DNA from: Hyphomicrobiales bacterium
Lineage (GTDB): Bacteria > Pseudomonadota > Alphaproteobacteria > Rhizobiales > JACESI01
DNA length: 64,000 nt
Assembly (NCBI GenBank): GCA_039973685.1
Contig: JBDWKL010000018.1
Coordinates: 55,078 to 119,077, forward strand
Direction of reading: 5' to 3'
Shown one piece after another: positions 55,238-63,861 of this stretch. The translations under genes were made by a program, and so were the position numbers. A model generated the notes under the pieces. It worked only from the letters and a program-made list of their open reading frames with translations, ran no database searches and was not told the origin of the DNA. Every line of letters begins with the position of its first letter. Position 1 is the stretch's first letter.

Positions 55238-56526
55238 CTAGCGCTTCATACCAAAGGCAATCACATTTCCATCTGATTGCTCCCCAGTCACAATCTCGCC
55301 CAGCCTCATCGCCCAAGCATCCAGCGCCCGTCGTTTTTCTTTTAGATAATCATTCCGGTCATAAGTTCCCGTTATCGCCGCGCCTCCTCCTAGATCACCA
55401 GAGTGACCTAACACCTGAGATACGACAAACCTCGGAATACCGACACGCTCGCTCGTAAGATTTGTAGCCCTGTCCTTCGCAAATCATGAGGCGTTGCATT
55501 CTCAATATCCATCACATCACCAATGCGGCTCATAGCCCTTGTGAAGCCCCTTCGATCAATGTGCTTGTCTTTGTCCCGGGGCGATGGGAAGAGATAACCA
55601 TCTCCGTGAAGGGCAATAGCGTATTTGATGAGCTTCATTGCCTCATCTGACAACGGTACTAAGTGAATGCGCTTTGTCTTCATGCGCGAAGCTGGAATTG
55701 TCCAAAGCTTCGCTTCAAAGTCGATTTCGCCTGTATGAATACCACAAACCTCTCCGCCACGCTGGAGGGTCACACAAGCCAATCTGAGAGCAATTCCCAT
55801 CTCGATGGAAAGCTGCAAGCCCTTAACGTCTGAAGACTTCTCACAGGCGATCCAGAAGCGTCTAAGCTCATCGTCCGTCAAAACACGATCTCGAGACTTA
55901 GCTGCTGGCACTTGAATATCTAAAGCCACGTTGACAGCGACAAGCTCCTTTCGAACAGCATACGAGAGAAATTGCCGAATAATATTTCTACAATATCGGC
56001 CATTGGAAGGGGCGTGTCTCGATTGCTTGGATACGAATGCTTGAATATCAGGTTTTGTCAGGTCCGCGATGGCGACAGATCCAAACACAGGTTTGACAAG
56101 TCGGTCATAAATTCGACGTTCACCTGCAAGCGTACCCTCCCGTTTAGGCTGGGCATTTCTGCGATGGAGACCCATCGCTGCATCGTCAAAGTAGGCTTCA
56201 GCCAAACCATCAACTGTACGCAGCGCTTCGGCAGCTAGCCTCGCTCTTTCCTTCTTACGTTCAGCAACGGGGTCTTTATCGCTTGCCACTTCGCCAACAA
56301 GTAGCTTTGCCTTGAGGCGCGCATCTGCCAATGAAATCATTGGATAACGACCAAGCGTGACCCGGCACTGACGATTGGCCGCGTTGCGATATCTAAAGGC
56401 CCATGTCTTCACACCAGTGGGCGTAACGCGAATTGTGAGGCCCGAAGTCTTGGGATCAGGAATTTCCTGACGCTTACCTTCAAGCGGTTTAAGCGCCTTC
56501 ACCATCGCATCGTTGAATGTCTGCAT
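55238..56526 (-). pseudogene. P4-type tyrosine integrase, frameshifted before the catalytic tyrosine
   Basis: Site-specific recombinase that inserted the island into tRNA-Arg. The N-terminal DUF4102-type domain (IPDPKTSGLTIRVTPTGVKTWAFRYR), a core-binding domain and most of the catalytic domain are intact up to ATPHDLRRTG. There one base is missing in a G run (C run at 55468-55470 on the plus strand). The original frame ends 22 codons later. The shifted frame continues perfectly as ATNLTSERVGIPRFVVSQVLG, then HSGDLGGG and TGTYDRNDY with the nucleophile Tyr, to a stop at 55238. The start is ATG 56526 behind GAGAG; a GTG at 56628 is less likely, as it would place the arm-site repeats inside the gene. 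Confidence 0.9.
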
Positions 56527-56575
56527 ATCTCTCAAACCATCAATCGGGGTTCCACAACCCCTATACCAACCCGCT

Positions 56576-56594
56576 GGGGTCACACTGGGGTCAC
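56576..56594 (+). repeat. Paired GGGGTCAC repeats near attR (putative integrase arm sites)
   Basis: GGGGTCAC at 56576-56583 and 56587-56594, again with an 11-bp period and in the same orientation as the pair near attL. They lie between the integrase start and the attR core, where binding could also repress the integrase promoter. Confidence 0.6.
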
Positions 56595-56715
56595 GAAAAA
56601 CTAAGTTCTCATGGGTTTTTGTGAGCACTACTGATTTTTAGATAAACAGAAATAACGAAGAAAAACAATAGGTTTGATCTCTTTTGATAATTTATGAAAA
56701 CCGAATTCACCTATT

Positions 56716-56763
56716 CTACGAATCTAGGGGTCGGGAGTTCGAATCTTCCCGAGCGCGCCATTT
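56716..56763 (+). repeat. attR: 48-bp direct repeat, right end of the island
   Basis: Identical over 48 bp to the 3' part of tRNA-Arg at 42035-42082. The sequence before it (TATT versus TAGA) does not continue the tRNA, so it is a displaced tRNA fragment and not a gene. Confidence 0.95.
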
Positions 56764-57297
56764 TCTCAGATATTTCTGATATATTTTTCAGTACCTTAAA
56801 AGGTATTTCGTTACCTATTCGATGTCCGGTCACACTTTGACATGAGGTCCTCGGTCACCATCGGGTCACTCGTTTTGGGATCGGACAGGTGGAAGCGGGA
56901 GAACTATGGGGCTTTAATAAAACTGGAGGGCAGCATTGGACCAAGACCAGCGGTAATTGTGAGAACTGTTCTTGGATCGATTGCATCCTTATCACTGGAG
57001 CATCATGAGTAGATCATTCGTTCTTTCGTTTCATCATTTGCTCTTTGATTGGAAATTAGAGGAACACCCACAAATCAAACGGGAATACATGATATATTTT
57101 AGAACTTGGAGATTTATTATTCCCCATCACCCTCTAGGTCGGTTGAAATACGGCTTATCTGACACCGCCGAGATTCCTAACATGACTTAAAAAGCAGCAT
57201 TGTGATCGATAGCTGTGCAACCGAACCCATTTAATATTTTGCTTTAGAGTGCTAATAATATCAAAAATATATGCCCGAACAATCTTGAGTTACCTTA
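56764..57297. other. 534-bp region right of attR with a third GGTCAC pair
   Basis: No supported gene; the 72-codon frame at 56972-57190 has no ribosome site and no resemblance. GGTCAC at 56853 and 56864 repeats the 11-bp period of the two arm-site pairs inside the island; a single GGTCAC is at 56828. Position relative to the core (90 bp to its right) parallels attL, where a pair lies 45 bp to the right of the core. It may mark the left arm of a second, tandem element. Confidence 0.45.
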
Positions 57298-59070
57298 TTG
57301 CCTGACACTGCAAAACACATACCGCAGCGATTGCGGGACAATCTAGACGTTCTTCTAACGTCCATTTATCCCGATCATCATAGCCCTAAATTGCAGGATG
57401 CTATTTTCCAAGTTTTTTGGCCAGAAGAAACGAGAGCTGACACCAACGGCCCTAGGCGCCGAGGGCGCTCTGCTTCCAATTCTATTTGGAGCGAAAAAGA
57501 CAATTACCTCATCACTTATGGGAACACATTTGTAGATGGCGAGCACAAACCGCTCGATCTGCTTTATGATTTTCTAAATCGGGAAATTAAAGACGTCATA
57601 TCTGGCGTTCATATCTTGCCGTATTTTCCCTACACATCCGATGATGGTTTTGCTGTTGTTGATTATCTAACAGTCGATAGTGGTCTGGGTGCTTGGGAAG
57701 ATATCGGGCGGATATCAGATGATTTTCGATTGATGTCTGACCTTGTGATAAATCACTGCTCTAGCCAAAGCAAAATGTTTAATGCCTACCTGCAGGGACA
57801 CAAACCCTACGATAAGTTTTTCTTTGAAGCCTCACCTGATGATGATCTTTCTATGGTCATAAGGCCACGTGCTCATGAATTGTTACGCCCCGTTGAGACT
57901 GCAACTGGGACAAAGCATGTTTGGTGCACTTTCAGTCATGACCAAGTCGATTTTGACTTTTCAAACCCTGATGTTCTTATCGAATTTCTTCGTATTTTGC
58001 GCTTTCATATAGACCGGGGCGTTCGCACGTTTCGATTAGATGCAGTAGCATTTTTATGGAAGGAAATTGGCACGTCGTCTATCCATTTGCGACAAACACA
58101 TGAGATCATTCGTATTATGCGTTTGCTCACAGACTACTGTGAAGAAACTCTGATTTTAATCACTGAGACAAACGTCCCGCATTTCGAAAACTTAAGTTAT
58201 TTTGGCAATCGGAATGAAGCGCATGTCGTCTACAATTTCTCACTGCCGCCGCTCTTGCTGCATGGTCTCCTTAATGGCACATCGCAATACCTCAATGCAT
58301 GGCAGATGACGATGCCCCCAGCCCAGCAAGGCTGCACATATTTCAATTTTACAGCCTCACATGATGGCATCGGACTTCGCCCTGCTGAAGGCCTCCTCAG
58401 TGATGACGAAATATCAAGCATGATTGAAACACTTAAGGGTTTTGGCGGATTGGTTAGTATGCGTAAAGCCAATGATGGCAGCGAGCGCCCTTATGAAATA
58501 AATGTCGGCCTATATGACGCGCTAAAAGGGACGGTTAATGGCGAAGATGAGTGGAACAATCAAAGGTTCTTATGTGGCCAAACCATTGCAATGGCCCTTG
58601 AAGGCATCCCTGCTTTTTATGTTCATTCCTTGCTTGCAACACCAAATGATCATGAAGGCGTTGAAAAGGCCTGCCATAACCGTGCGATTAACCGGCATCG
58701 TTGGGATTATTCTGAGTTATGTGAATTGCTCAGTCAGCCAACATCACGTCAATCCATTGTTTTGAGCAAGATGAAGCGCCTGATCAAAATTAGATCAGGA
58801 CAGCCAGCATTTCATCCCAATGCAACACAATTCACCCTACAGCTAGGGGAAGCATTATTTGGTTTTTGGCGTCAAAGCATGGACCGCTCACAGAGTATTT
58901 TTGCGATCCATAATTTAACCAGCAAAAATCAGAGTATTGCCACTGTTTCATTAAACCTAATCGGGGGCGATCAATGGACTGACCTTCTGTCAGGAGACGT
59001 TATCTCCGATACGGACAGCTCCATCACATTTGCTCCCTATCAATGTCGCTGGATTACCAATCGTCGATGA
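57298..59070 (+). CDS. GH13_18 sugar phosphorylase (glucosylglycerate / sucrose phosphorylase type)
   Basis: Phosphorolysis of a glucoside to glucose 1-phosphate, retaining mechanism. The 590-aa product has GH13 motifs: VHILPYFPYTSDDGFAVVDY, LMSDLVINHCS, the nucleophile in RTFRLDAVAFLWKE, acid/base in ILITETNVPH, and FTASHDGIGLRP. The short-barrel layout and the N-terminal region fit subfamily 18. Neighbouring phosphatase and GT81-like synthase genes make glucosylglycerate the likeliest substrate. The start is TTG 57298 with a weak ribosome site; no better in-frame start is seen. It overlaps the next gene by ATGA. Confidence 0.88.
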   Translation: MPDTAKHIPQRLRDNLDVLLTSIYPDHHSPKLQDAIFQVFWPEETRADTNGPRRRGRSASNSIWSEKDNYLITYGNTFVDGEHKPLDLLYDFLNREIKDVISGVHILPYFPYTSDDGFAVVDYLTVDSGLGAWEDIGRISDDFRLMSDLVINHCSSQSKMFNAYLQGHKPYDKFFFEASPDDDLSMVIRPRAHELLRPVETATGTKHVWCTFSHDQVDFDFSNPDVLIEFLRILRFHIDRGVRTFRLDAVAFLWKEIGTSSIHLRQTHEIIRIMRLLTDYCEETLILITETNVPHFENLSYFGNRNEAHVVYNFSLPPLLLHGLLNGTSQYLNAWQMTMPPAQQGCTYFNFTASHDGIGLRPAEGLLSDDEISSMIETLKGFGGLVSMRKANDGSERPYEINVGLYDALKGTVNGEDEWNNQRFLCGQTIAMALEGIPAFYVHSLLATPNDHEGVEKACHNRAINRHRWDYSELCELLSQPTSRQSIVLSKMKRLIKIRSGQPAFHPNATQFTLQLGEALFGFWRQSMDRSQSIFAIHNLTSKNQSIATVSLNLIGGDQWTDLLSGDVISDTDSSITFAPYQCRWITNRR

Positions 59071-59888
59071 TCAACAGCCCGCACCAAAAGACCAAGAAAG
59101 TCATTGTCTTCACTGACCTTGATGGCACTCTGCTCAATCACGACAACTATTCGTACGATAGTGCTTTGCCCGCACTTCATTTTCTGAAAACCAATGAAAT
59201 TCCTCTCATACTTGCATCAAGCAAAACAGCTGCCGAAATAATCAAGTTGCGAAAAGAACTAGGGTTCCAACATTGCGAAGCAATTGTTGAAAACGGCGCA
59301 GGCATTCTGGAGCCAGATGATGAACGCCAAAGTGATGCCCCGACACACCAAAAGCTCAAAGAAATACTGGATGCTTTGCCAAAAGATCTTCGTGCGGCTT
59401 TCCAAGGTTTTTCAGATTGGAGTGTTCGAGATGTTATCGAAAGAACGGGGCTGTCTGAAAATGGCGCGATGCTCGCCAAACAACGGCAGTTTTCTGAACC
59501 GGGTCTTTGGTCCGGTAATAACAAACAATATTTAGCGTTTAAAAATGCACTTGAGGGAAAAGGTGTCAGCATTCAGCAAGGTGGGCGTTTTACAACGCTT
59601 TCATTTGGGAATGATAAATCCGACCAAGTGCGCACTATTATAAACAGATATGAAACGACGGGCACTAAAGTTTACTCCATTGCTCTTGGAGACGCGCCCA
59701 ATGACATTGCTATGCTAAAGTCAGCTGACCTTGGGATCGTCATCCCAAATCCGGCGAATGCGGGTGTTTTAGACCAAGCAAACGCTGAAATTAGCAATGT
59801 TTTGCATGCGGATGAACCAGGGTCGCTAGGTTGGGGCAAAAGTCTGTTAAAAGTTCTAAGTGAATTAAATGCGGAGGATATAGAATAA
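59067..59888 (+). CDS. Glucosyl/mannosyl-3-phosphoglycerate phosphatase (HAD-IIB)
   Basis: Removes phosphate from the sugar-phosphoglycerate made by the next gene's product. The 273-aa product has HAD motif I FTDLDGTLLNHD, motif II LILASSKTAAE, the MPGP-type IVENGAGIL and motif IV ALGDAPNDIAML. Start at ATG 59067, which overlaps the phosphorylase stop as ATGA; an upstream in-frame ATG at 59043 would add eight unlikely residues. It ends overlapping the synthase start (TAATG). Confidence 0.9.
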   Translation: MINSPHQKTKKVIVFTDLDGTLLNHDNYSYDSALPALHFLKTNEIPLILASSKTAAEIIKLRKELGFQHCEAIVENGAGILEPDDERQSDAPTHQKLKEILDALPKDLRAAFQGFSDWSVRDVIERTGLSENGAMLAKQRQFSEPGLWSGNNKQYLAFKNALEGKGVSIQQGGRFTTLSFGNDKSDQVRTIINRYETTGTKVYSIALGDAPNDIAMLKSADLGIVIPNPANAGVLDQANAEISNVLHADEPGSLGWGKSLLKVLSELNAEDIE

Positions 59889-61099
59889 TGGCAGATTTCC
59901 ATCAAAACGGCAGTGTGACAACGCTCCATAACCTTACCCGTGTCCCTTTGGATGAGATGGAAAGGCAACTGTTAGAATTTTCTAGCACGCGCAAGATTAC
60001 TCTCATTTTACCATGCCTTTTTTCAGAACTTGAAGGCCCTGCACTATCCGGAATAATCGACGAACTATCGGATGCCGCCTACATCAACCACGTTATAATC
60101 GGGTTAGATCGTGCAAATGAAGAACAGTTTAAATACGCTCAAGAGTATTTTTCGCGGTTGCCACAACAGCATGATATTTTATGGAATGATGGCCCAAAAT
60201 TAAGTGCGATCCACAAAGATTTAGCTGATTCAGGATTAGCGCCAAAGGAGCCAGGCAAAGGACGCAATGTCTGGTATTGCATTGGCTTTGCACTCGCATC
60301 ACGCAACTGCGATGTTGTCGCACTACATGATTGTGACATCACGACATATTCGAGAGAGATGTTGGCCCGTCTTGTCTACCCAGTCGCAAACCCAGCTTTT
60401 TCTTATCAGTTTTGCAAAGGGTATTACCCACGCATAGCTGACGGAAAACTAAATGGCCGCGTTTCGCGCCTTCTTGTTTCACCACTTTTGATGTCTTTGC
60501 AAAAGACGTGTGGGCATCAAGATTACATAGAGTACCTTCAAGGTTTTCGCTATCCGTTGGCCGGTGAATTTGCGATGCGTACCAGCATTTTACCAGACAT
60601 CCGTATTCCTTCTGATTGGGGACTTGAAATTGGTGTCCTATCTGAAGTGTGGCGCAACCTTTCAAACCGTGCGGTTTGTCAGGTCGATATCAGCGATGCT
60701 TATGACCATAAACATCAAGATTTATCGCAGGATGACGCGACCAAAGGATTGTCACGCATGTCTGTAGATATAGCCAAAGCATTGTTTAGAAAACTTGCAA
60801 CCGATGGTGTCGTTTTCAGTCAAGAGACATTTCGTACAATTAAAGCAACCTATTACAGGACCGCTTTGGACTTAATCGAGATGTACCACAATGATGCGAT
60901 TATCAATGGCCTTCATACGGACCGCCATACGGAAGAAAAAGCCGTTGAACTGTTTGCTGCAAATATCGTGGAGGCGGGCCACAAGTTCCTAGAAAACCCA
61001 ATGGAAACGCCTTTCATTCCAAATTGGAGCCGCATCCAATCTGCAAATCCCGATCTGCTGCGTTTGCTGCATGATGCTGTTTTAAAAGATCGCAATTAA
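59888..61099 (+). CDS. Glucosyl-3-phosphoglycerate synthase-like glycosyltransferase
   Basis: Transfers a sugar from a nucleotide sugar to 3-phosphoglycerate. The 403-aa GT-A protein has ITLILPCLFSELEGPAL, GKGRNVWYCIGFALA, the metal-binding VVALHDCDITTYSREML (D-x-D region) and IPSDWGLEIGVLSEVWRN, consistent with GpgS/MpgS (GT81-like). Its C-terminal third is helical. With the phosphatase and phosphorylase it makes a closed path for making and re-using the compatible solute glucosylglycerate. Glucosyl versus mannosyl specificity cannot be told. Confidence 0.85.
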   Translation: MADFHQNGSVTTLHNLTRVPLDEMERQLLEFSSTRKITLILPCLFSELEGPALSGIIDELSDAAYINHVIIGLDRANEEQFKYAQEYFSRLPQQHDILWNDGPKLSAIHKDLADSGLAPKEPGKGRNVWYCIGFALASRNCDVVALHDCDITTYSREMLARLVYPVANPAFSYQFCKGYYPRIADGKLNGRVSRLLVSPLLMSLQKTCGHQDYIEYLQGFRYPLAGEFAMRTSILPDIRIPSDWGLEIGVLSEVWRNLSNRAVCQVDISDAYDHKHQDLSQDDATKGLSRMSVDIAKALFRKLATDGVVFSQETFRTIKATYYRTALDLIEMYHNDAIINGLHTDRHTEEKAVELFAANIVEAGHKFLENPMETPFIPNWSRIQSANPDLLRLLHDAVLKDRN

Positions 61100-61158
61100 T
61101 CAAACTCGCCACGCAATATGCCTAAAGACACCTCAACCTGAATGGCGAACCAGCCCTA

Positions 61159-61359
61159 CCCCTTGTGGACCGTCTTGACAGGGTTCTCGTGAGGGGATGG
61201 TCCGGAGATGGTCTGCATATAATGCGTCATCCTGTCAGGTCCTGTTTGGACCGTATCTCGGAGGTGGAAATAGACGTGTTGACGGGATGACACGGGTATA
61301 GTTCGAGACGGTGCCACGGGGGTCTAGTTGGATTAACGAGGGCTCTGGACCGTTATACC
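61159..61359 (+). ncRNA. Candidate structured RNA in the 385-bp gap after the glycosyltransferase
   Basis: No gene here. The strand is G-rich, unlike its surroundings, and folds well. GTCATCCTGTCA (61226-61237) pairs with TGACGGGATGAC (61280-61291), its single irregularity being a U-G pair on the plus strand. Inside it GGTCC/GGACC (61238-61252) makes a hairpin. GGTATA (61295) pairs with TATACC (61354) and ACGGT (61308) with ACCGT (61349). CCCCT (61159) can pair with AGGGG (61192). TGGACCGT occurs three times. I match it to no known RNA family. Confidence 0.4.
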
Positions 61360-61484
61360 GGGCAATCGGGAGAGGGTGATCAGGTGCAGAAAAAAGGGGT
61401 ATCAGCGGGCCGGTCTGAATTCATCTTAAAAACAATGTATAACACAACGGATGGTCGGGAAAAACTCAGAATATAAAGTTAGAA

Positions 61485-62273
61485 TCAGCTGATAAACTTG
61501 TTTTCTATCAGCTGATCTGTTGAACCTTTAATTGTGGAGAGTGATCCATACATCAGGTCGATAGAGGTTACATTGCTTTCATCAATCCGATGGTTCAGGC
61601 CGTTGATAGATCGCGTAAAACTGTTTTCTTGCCCATCTAGGCTACGGTTGGCTTTATACCACGATTTTATAAGAGCGAAGGTTGCTCGTGCACGGTCTGT
61701 TGCAACACCCCGAACAGCTCCCAATTGAAGGCCGTGGGGAGTTTTATTATAAAGTTCCTGAAAAACCATCCCCGCCGTCAATCGTTCCGACTGAGTTGTA
61801 GCTCCACGCAATATGCAATGGCAAAGCGTTGATACAGCATCAGGAAGGATCGGGTGGTGTTGTCTTAATACCTCCTCTAGTTCTTCAATGCTTTCACATC
61901 GCTCTATAATTTGGGCGAGATCAAATCCATGCACCCCATGTTTTTCAAGCAATACTGAAAGAGCTTCTTGCGTATTTTCGTTGAATTCAGCACTAAACGG
62001 CATCATCGCATGTTTTGCTTGCTCAATAGCAAAATAACGGTCCTGTGTATTAAAGAAGGTCAAGGAACGCTGGACCATAGTTAGCATCGCCTTTTCTGCT
62101 GTATGTGAACTCCCGTCTTGATTTATCTGTACGGATTCAAAATCATAACTTTGTTGCAGCCGGTCAATTGAAATTGCAAAGAGCTTCGCCGCAACATGGA
62201 GATCAACTTCGTGTTTTAAATCAAAGTCGATCGCTTGAATTTTCTGCGCCAGATACTGCCACCACTTCTCCAA
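61485..62273 (-). CDS. Unknown helical protein, probably 5'-frameshifted
   Basis: A 262-aa frame beginning at TTG with EKWWQYLAQKIQAIDFDLKHEV; helical, with TFALIKSWYKANRSL late. No domain was recognised. Immediately upstream, another frame reads RIYESWRLSLHSAELDD then EDDVTQYSAVLEDTNRVF and would join this one if the T6 run at the junction (A6 at 62272-62277 on the plus strand) had one more base. The real gene may start near 62356. It follows the membrane-protein gene on the same strand and may be its partner. Confidence 0.5.
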   Translation of the reverse strand: MEKWWQYLAQKIQAIDFDLKHEVDLHVAAKLFAISIDRLQQSYDFESVQINQDGSSHTAEKAMLTMVQRSLTFFNTQDRYFAIEQAKHAMMPFSAEFNENTQEALSVLLEKHGVHGFDLAQIIERCESIEELEEVLRQHHPILPDAVSTLCHCILRGATTQSERLTAGMVFQELYNKTPHGLQLGAVRGVATDRARATFALIKSWYKANRSLDGQENSFTRSINGLNHRIDESNVTSIDLMYGSLSTIKGSTDQLIENKFIS

Positions 62274-62407
62274 AAAACGCGATTGGTGTCTTCTAAAACA
62301 GCGCTGTATTGAGTTACGTCATCCTCATCATCCAATTCTGCACTATGAAGAGACAAGCGCCAACTTTCATAGATTCTCAGCCTCTTCTTGAAGGCGTGAA
62401 GCTGACT

Positions 62408-63861
62408 TTATGCTTTGCAAAACTGCACTGAGGGAAGGCCCTTTTTTTTAGTTAGTTGTTGAAACGCATGTTCAAGGGCGTAGAATTCACCACAGTTAAG
62501 CATCGCTAAAATATATTCAAAATATCCACCATTTGCGTCTTTAAATTGCTCGCCAATATGCCATGCCATAGCATCACGTTGGGCGTATCGTCCTAATATT
62601 TTGTATACTCGAGAATTTGTGAACCTCCTGCGCTTCTCGTTTTGTTTGACAACAAGAACCGCAAGCGATTTTTCTGCTTGCCTAACAATTTGATCAGCCT
62701 TTTTTTCGTCAAAAACTACGTGATCAGACGGCTTGGTAATGCGATGGAACACGTTTTGATAGTTTGTCATCAACTTGCTGAAAGTCGCCAAAGCCTCTTT
62801 TCCCAACGTCACGGGTCGAGTTAGTTGGAACGGCGCAAGATAGGTTGATCCAATCGTCAACAATGGCAATATGTCTTTTTCTGAGAACAGCCGGTCCGTT
62901 ATAGCGTCGCTCGTTCTCTCAACTTCAGCCCTATAATCATCGTCTAACTTGTCGTTTTTGGAAATACCGAATAGCGCCGCGAAAGATACATGCAGCTTAC
63001 TTTGTTTCGTTTCTTCTGCATCGATGCGAAAATGATCGATCTCAGGACCGATGTGAGTAAGAATTATATCAGCGGTGGCGGCCTTTGTTTTAATCGATGA
63101 CGCATCTTCAAGTGCTCTAAGAAGCACTCTATCAACAATCGTGCGAGTTGGAGCGTCTAGAATTATGATCAGACTCTTATGCTCTGGTTTTGCGGCAATC
63201 AGTTTATCAAGAGCAACATGATCTTCTGGATGCCATTCTTGAATATTGCGAACAATAAGCGTTGCAATGTCACCCGAATTATAAAGCTTATGCTTTGCCC
63301 ATTTAAGCCACGCCCTGCCATGCAATTTGTCTGGAAACCATTTCCACGCCCAACTAACCCTATCGCGCAAAAATTCAGGAATTTTCAGTTTCAAATGAGT
63401 GGGTAAATGCGTATTCAGCAAAAGTGTAAGAAGGGCTGCTGGGATCAGAGTAATCGCAAAAGTTTCAACAAGCCAGGATGCGTTTACCCATCGCAAGATC
63501 CCCCACAAGCTAGACCAAATCGTTTGCACGAACGGGTAACCAAAATCGACAAGAGCCTTATCAAGAGCGGCAATGATTTCAGAAAGTTGGATAGCACCTA
63601 TTGCCGCTATACATAGACAAGCCAAGCTCAACAGAAAGCGCATGTCACGAAAAAGTCGATCAAATCGCTTACACCATCGCATAAAAAAACCTGGAACTGG
63701 CGGCTCCATAAAACCAAGCGTCGGCTTCACCGCCTCAAGTGCTTCAATGGTGCGTTGACTGTAATCAACGGTCAAACACGTTCCCAGCACATTCGGGTTT
63801 TCTTGAACTTTGCGGTTAAGAGCTTTACGATGAAGCGAAACAATAAAGTCGTTATTCTTAC
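62408..63861 (-). pseudogene. Unknown membrane protein, 5' end cut off by an IS3-family element
   Basis: The coding frame from GTG 63790 gives 460 aa with two hydrophobic helix pairs (about 50-75 and 105-125). A soluble part follows with ATLIVRNIQEWHPEDHVALDKL and HKSLIIILDAPTRTIVD, which looks like a Walker-B-type strand. The frame is open upstream of that GTG (SKNNDFIVSLHRKALNRK, then VQENPN) without a start, right to the insertion-sequence edge at about 63862. The native N-terminus, perhaps including a P-loop, therefore lies beyond the element. An A8 run near its 3' end may hide another indel. Function unknown. Confidence 0.6.

Larger units (their letters stand above)
42083..56763. mobile_element. 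Genomic island integrated at tRNA-Arg(ACG), about 14.7 kb
   Basis: Bounded by 48-bp direct repeats and carrying an integrase just inside the right end, an AlpA-like regulator and DUF6074-type small proteins near the left end, and cargo in the middle. Cargo: a glycine-rich nuclease-like membrane protein, an arginine/ornithine catabolic operon with its Lrp regulator, and a two-gene zincin/EACC1-like module. No conjugation genes are present, so it would need outside help to move between cells. The integrase is frameshifted, so the island may be stranded. Confidence 0.92.

Noticed and set aside
56972..57190. 72-codon frame right of attR
   Set aside because: His/Trp/Arg-rich with no ribosome site and no known relatives; likely chance.
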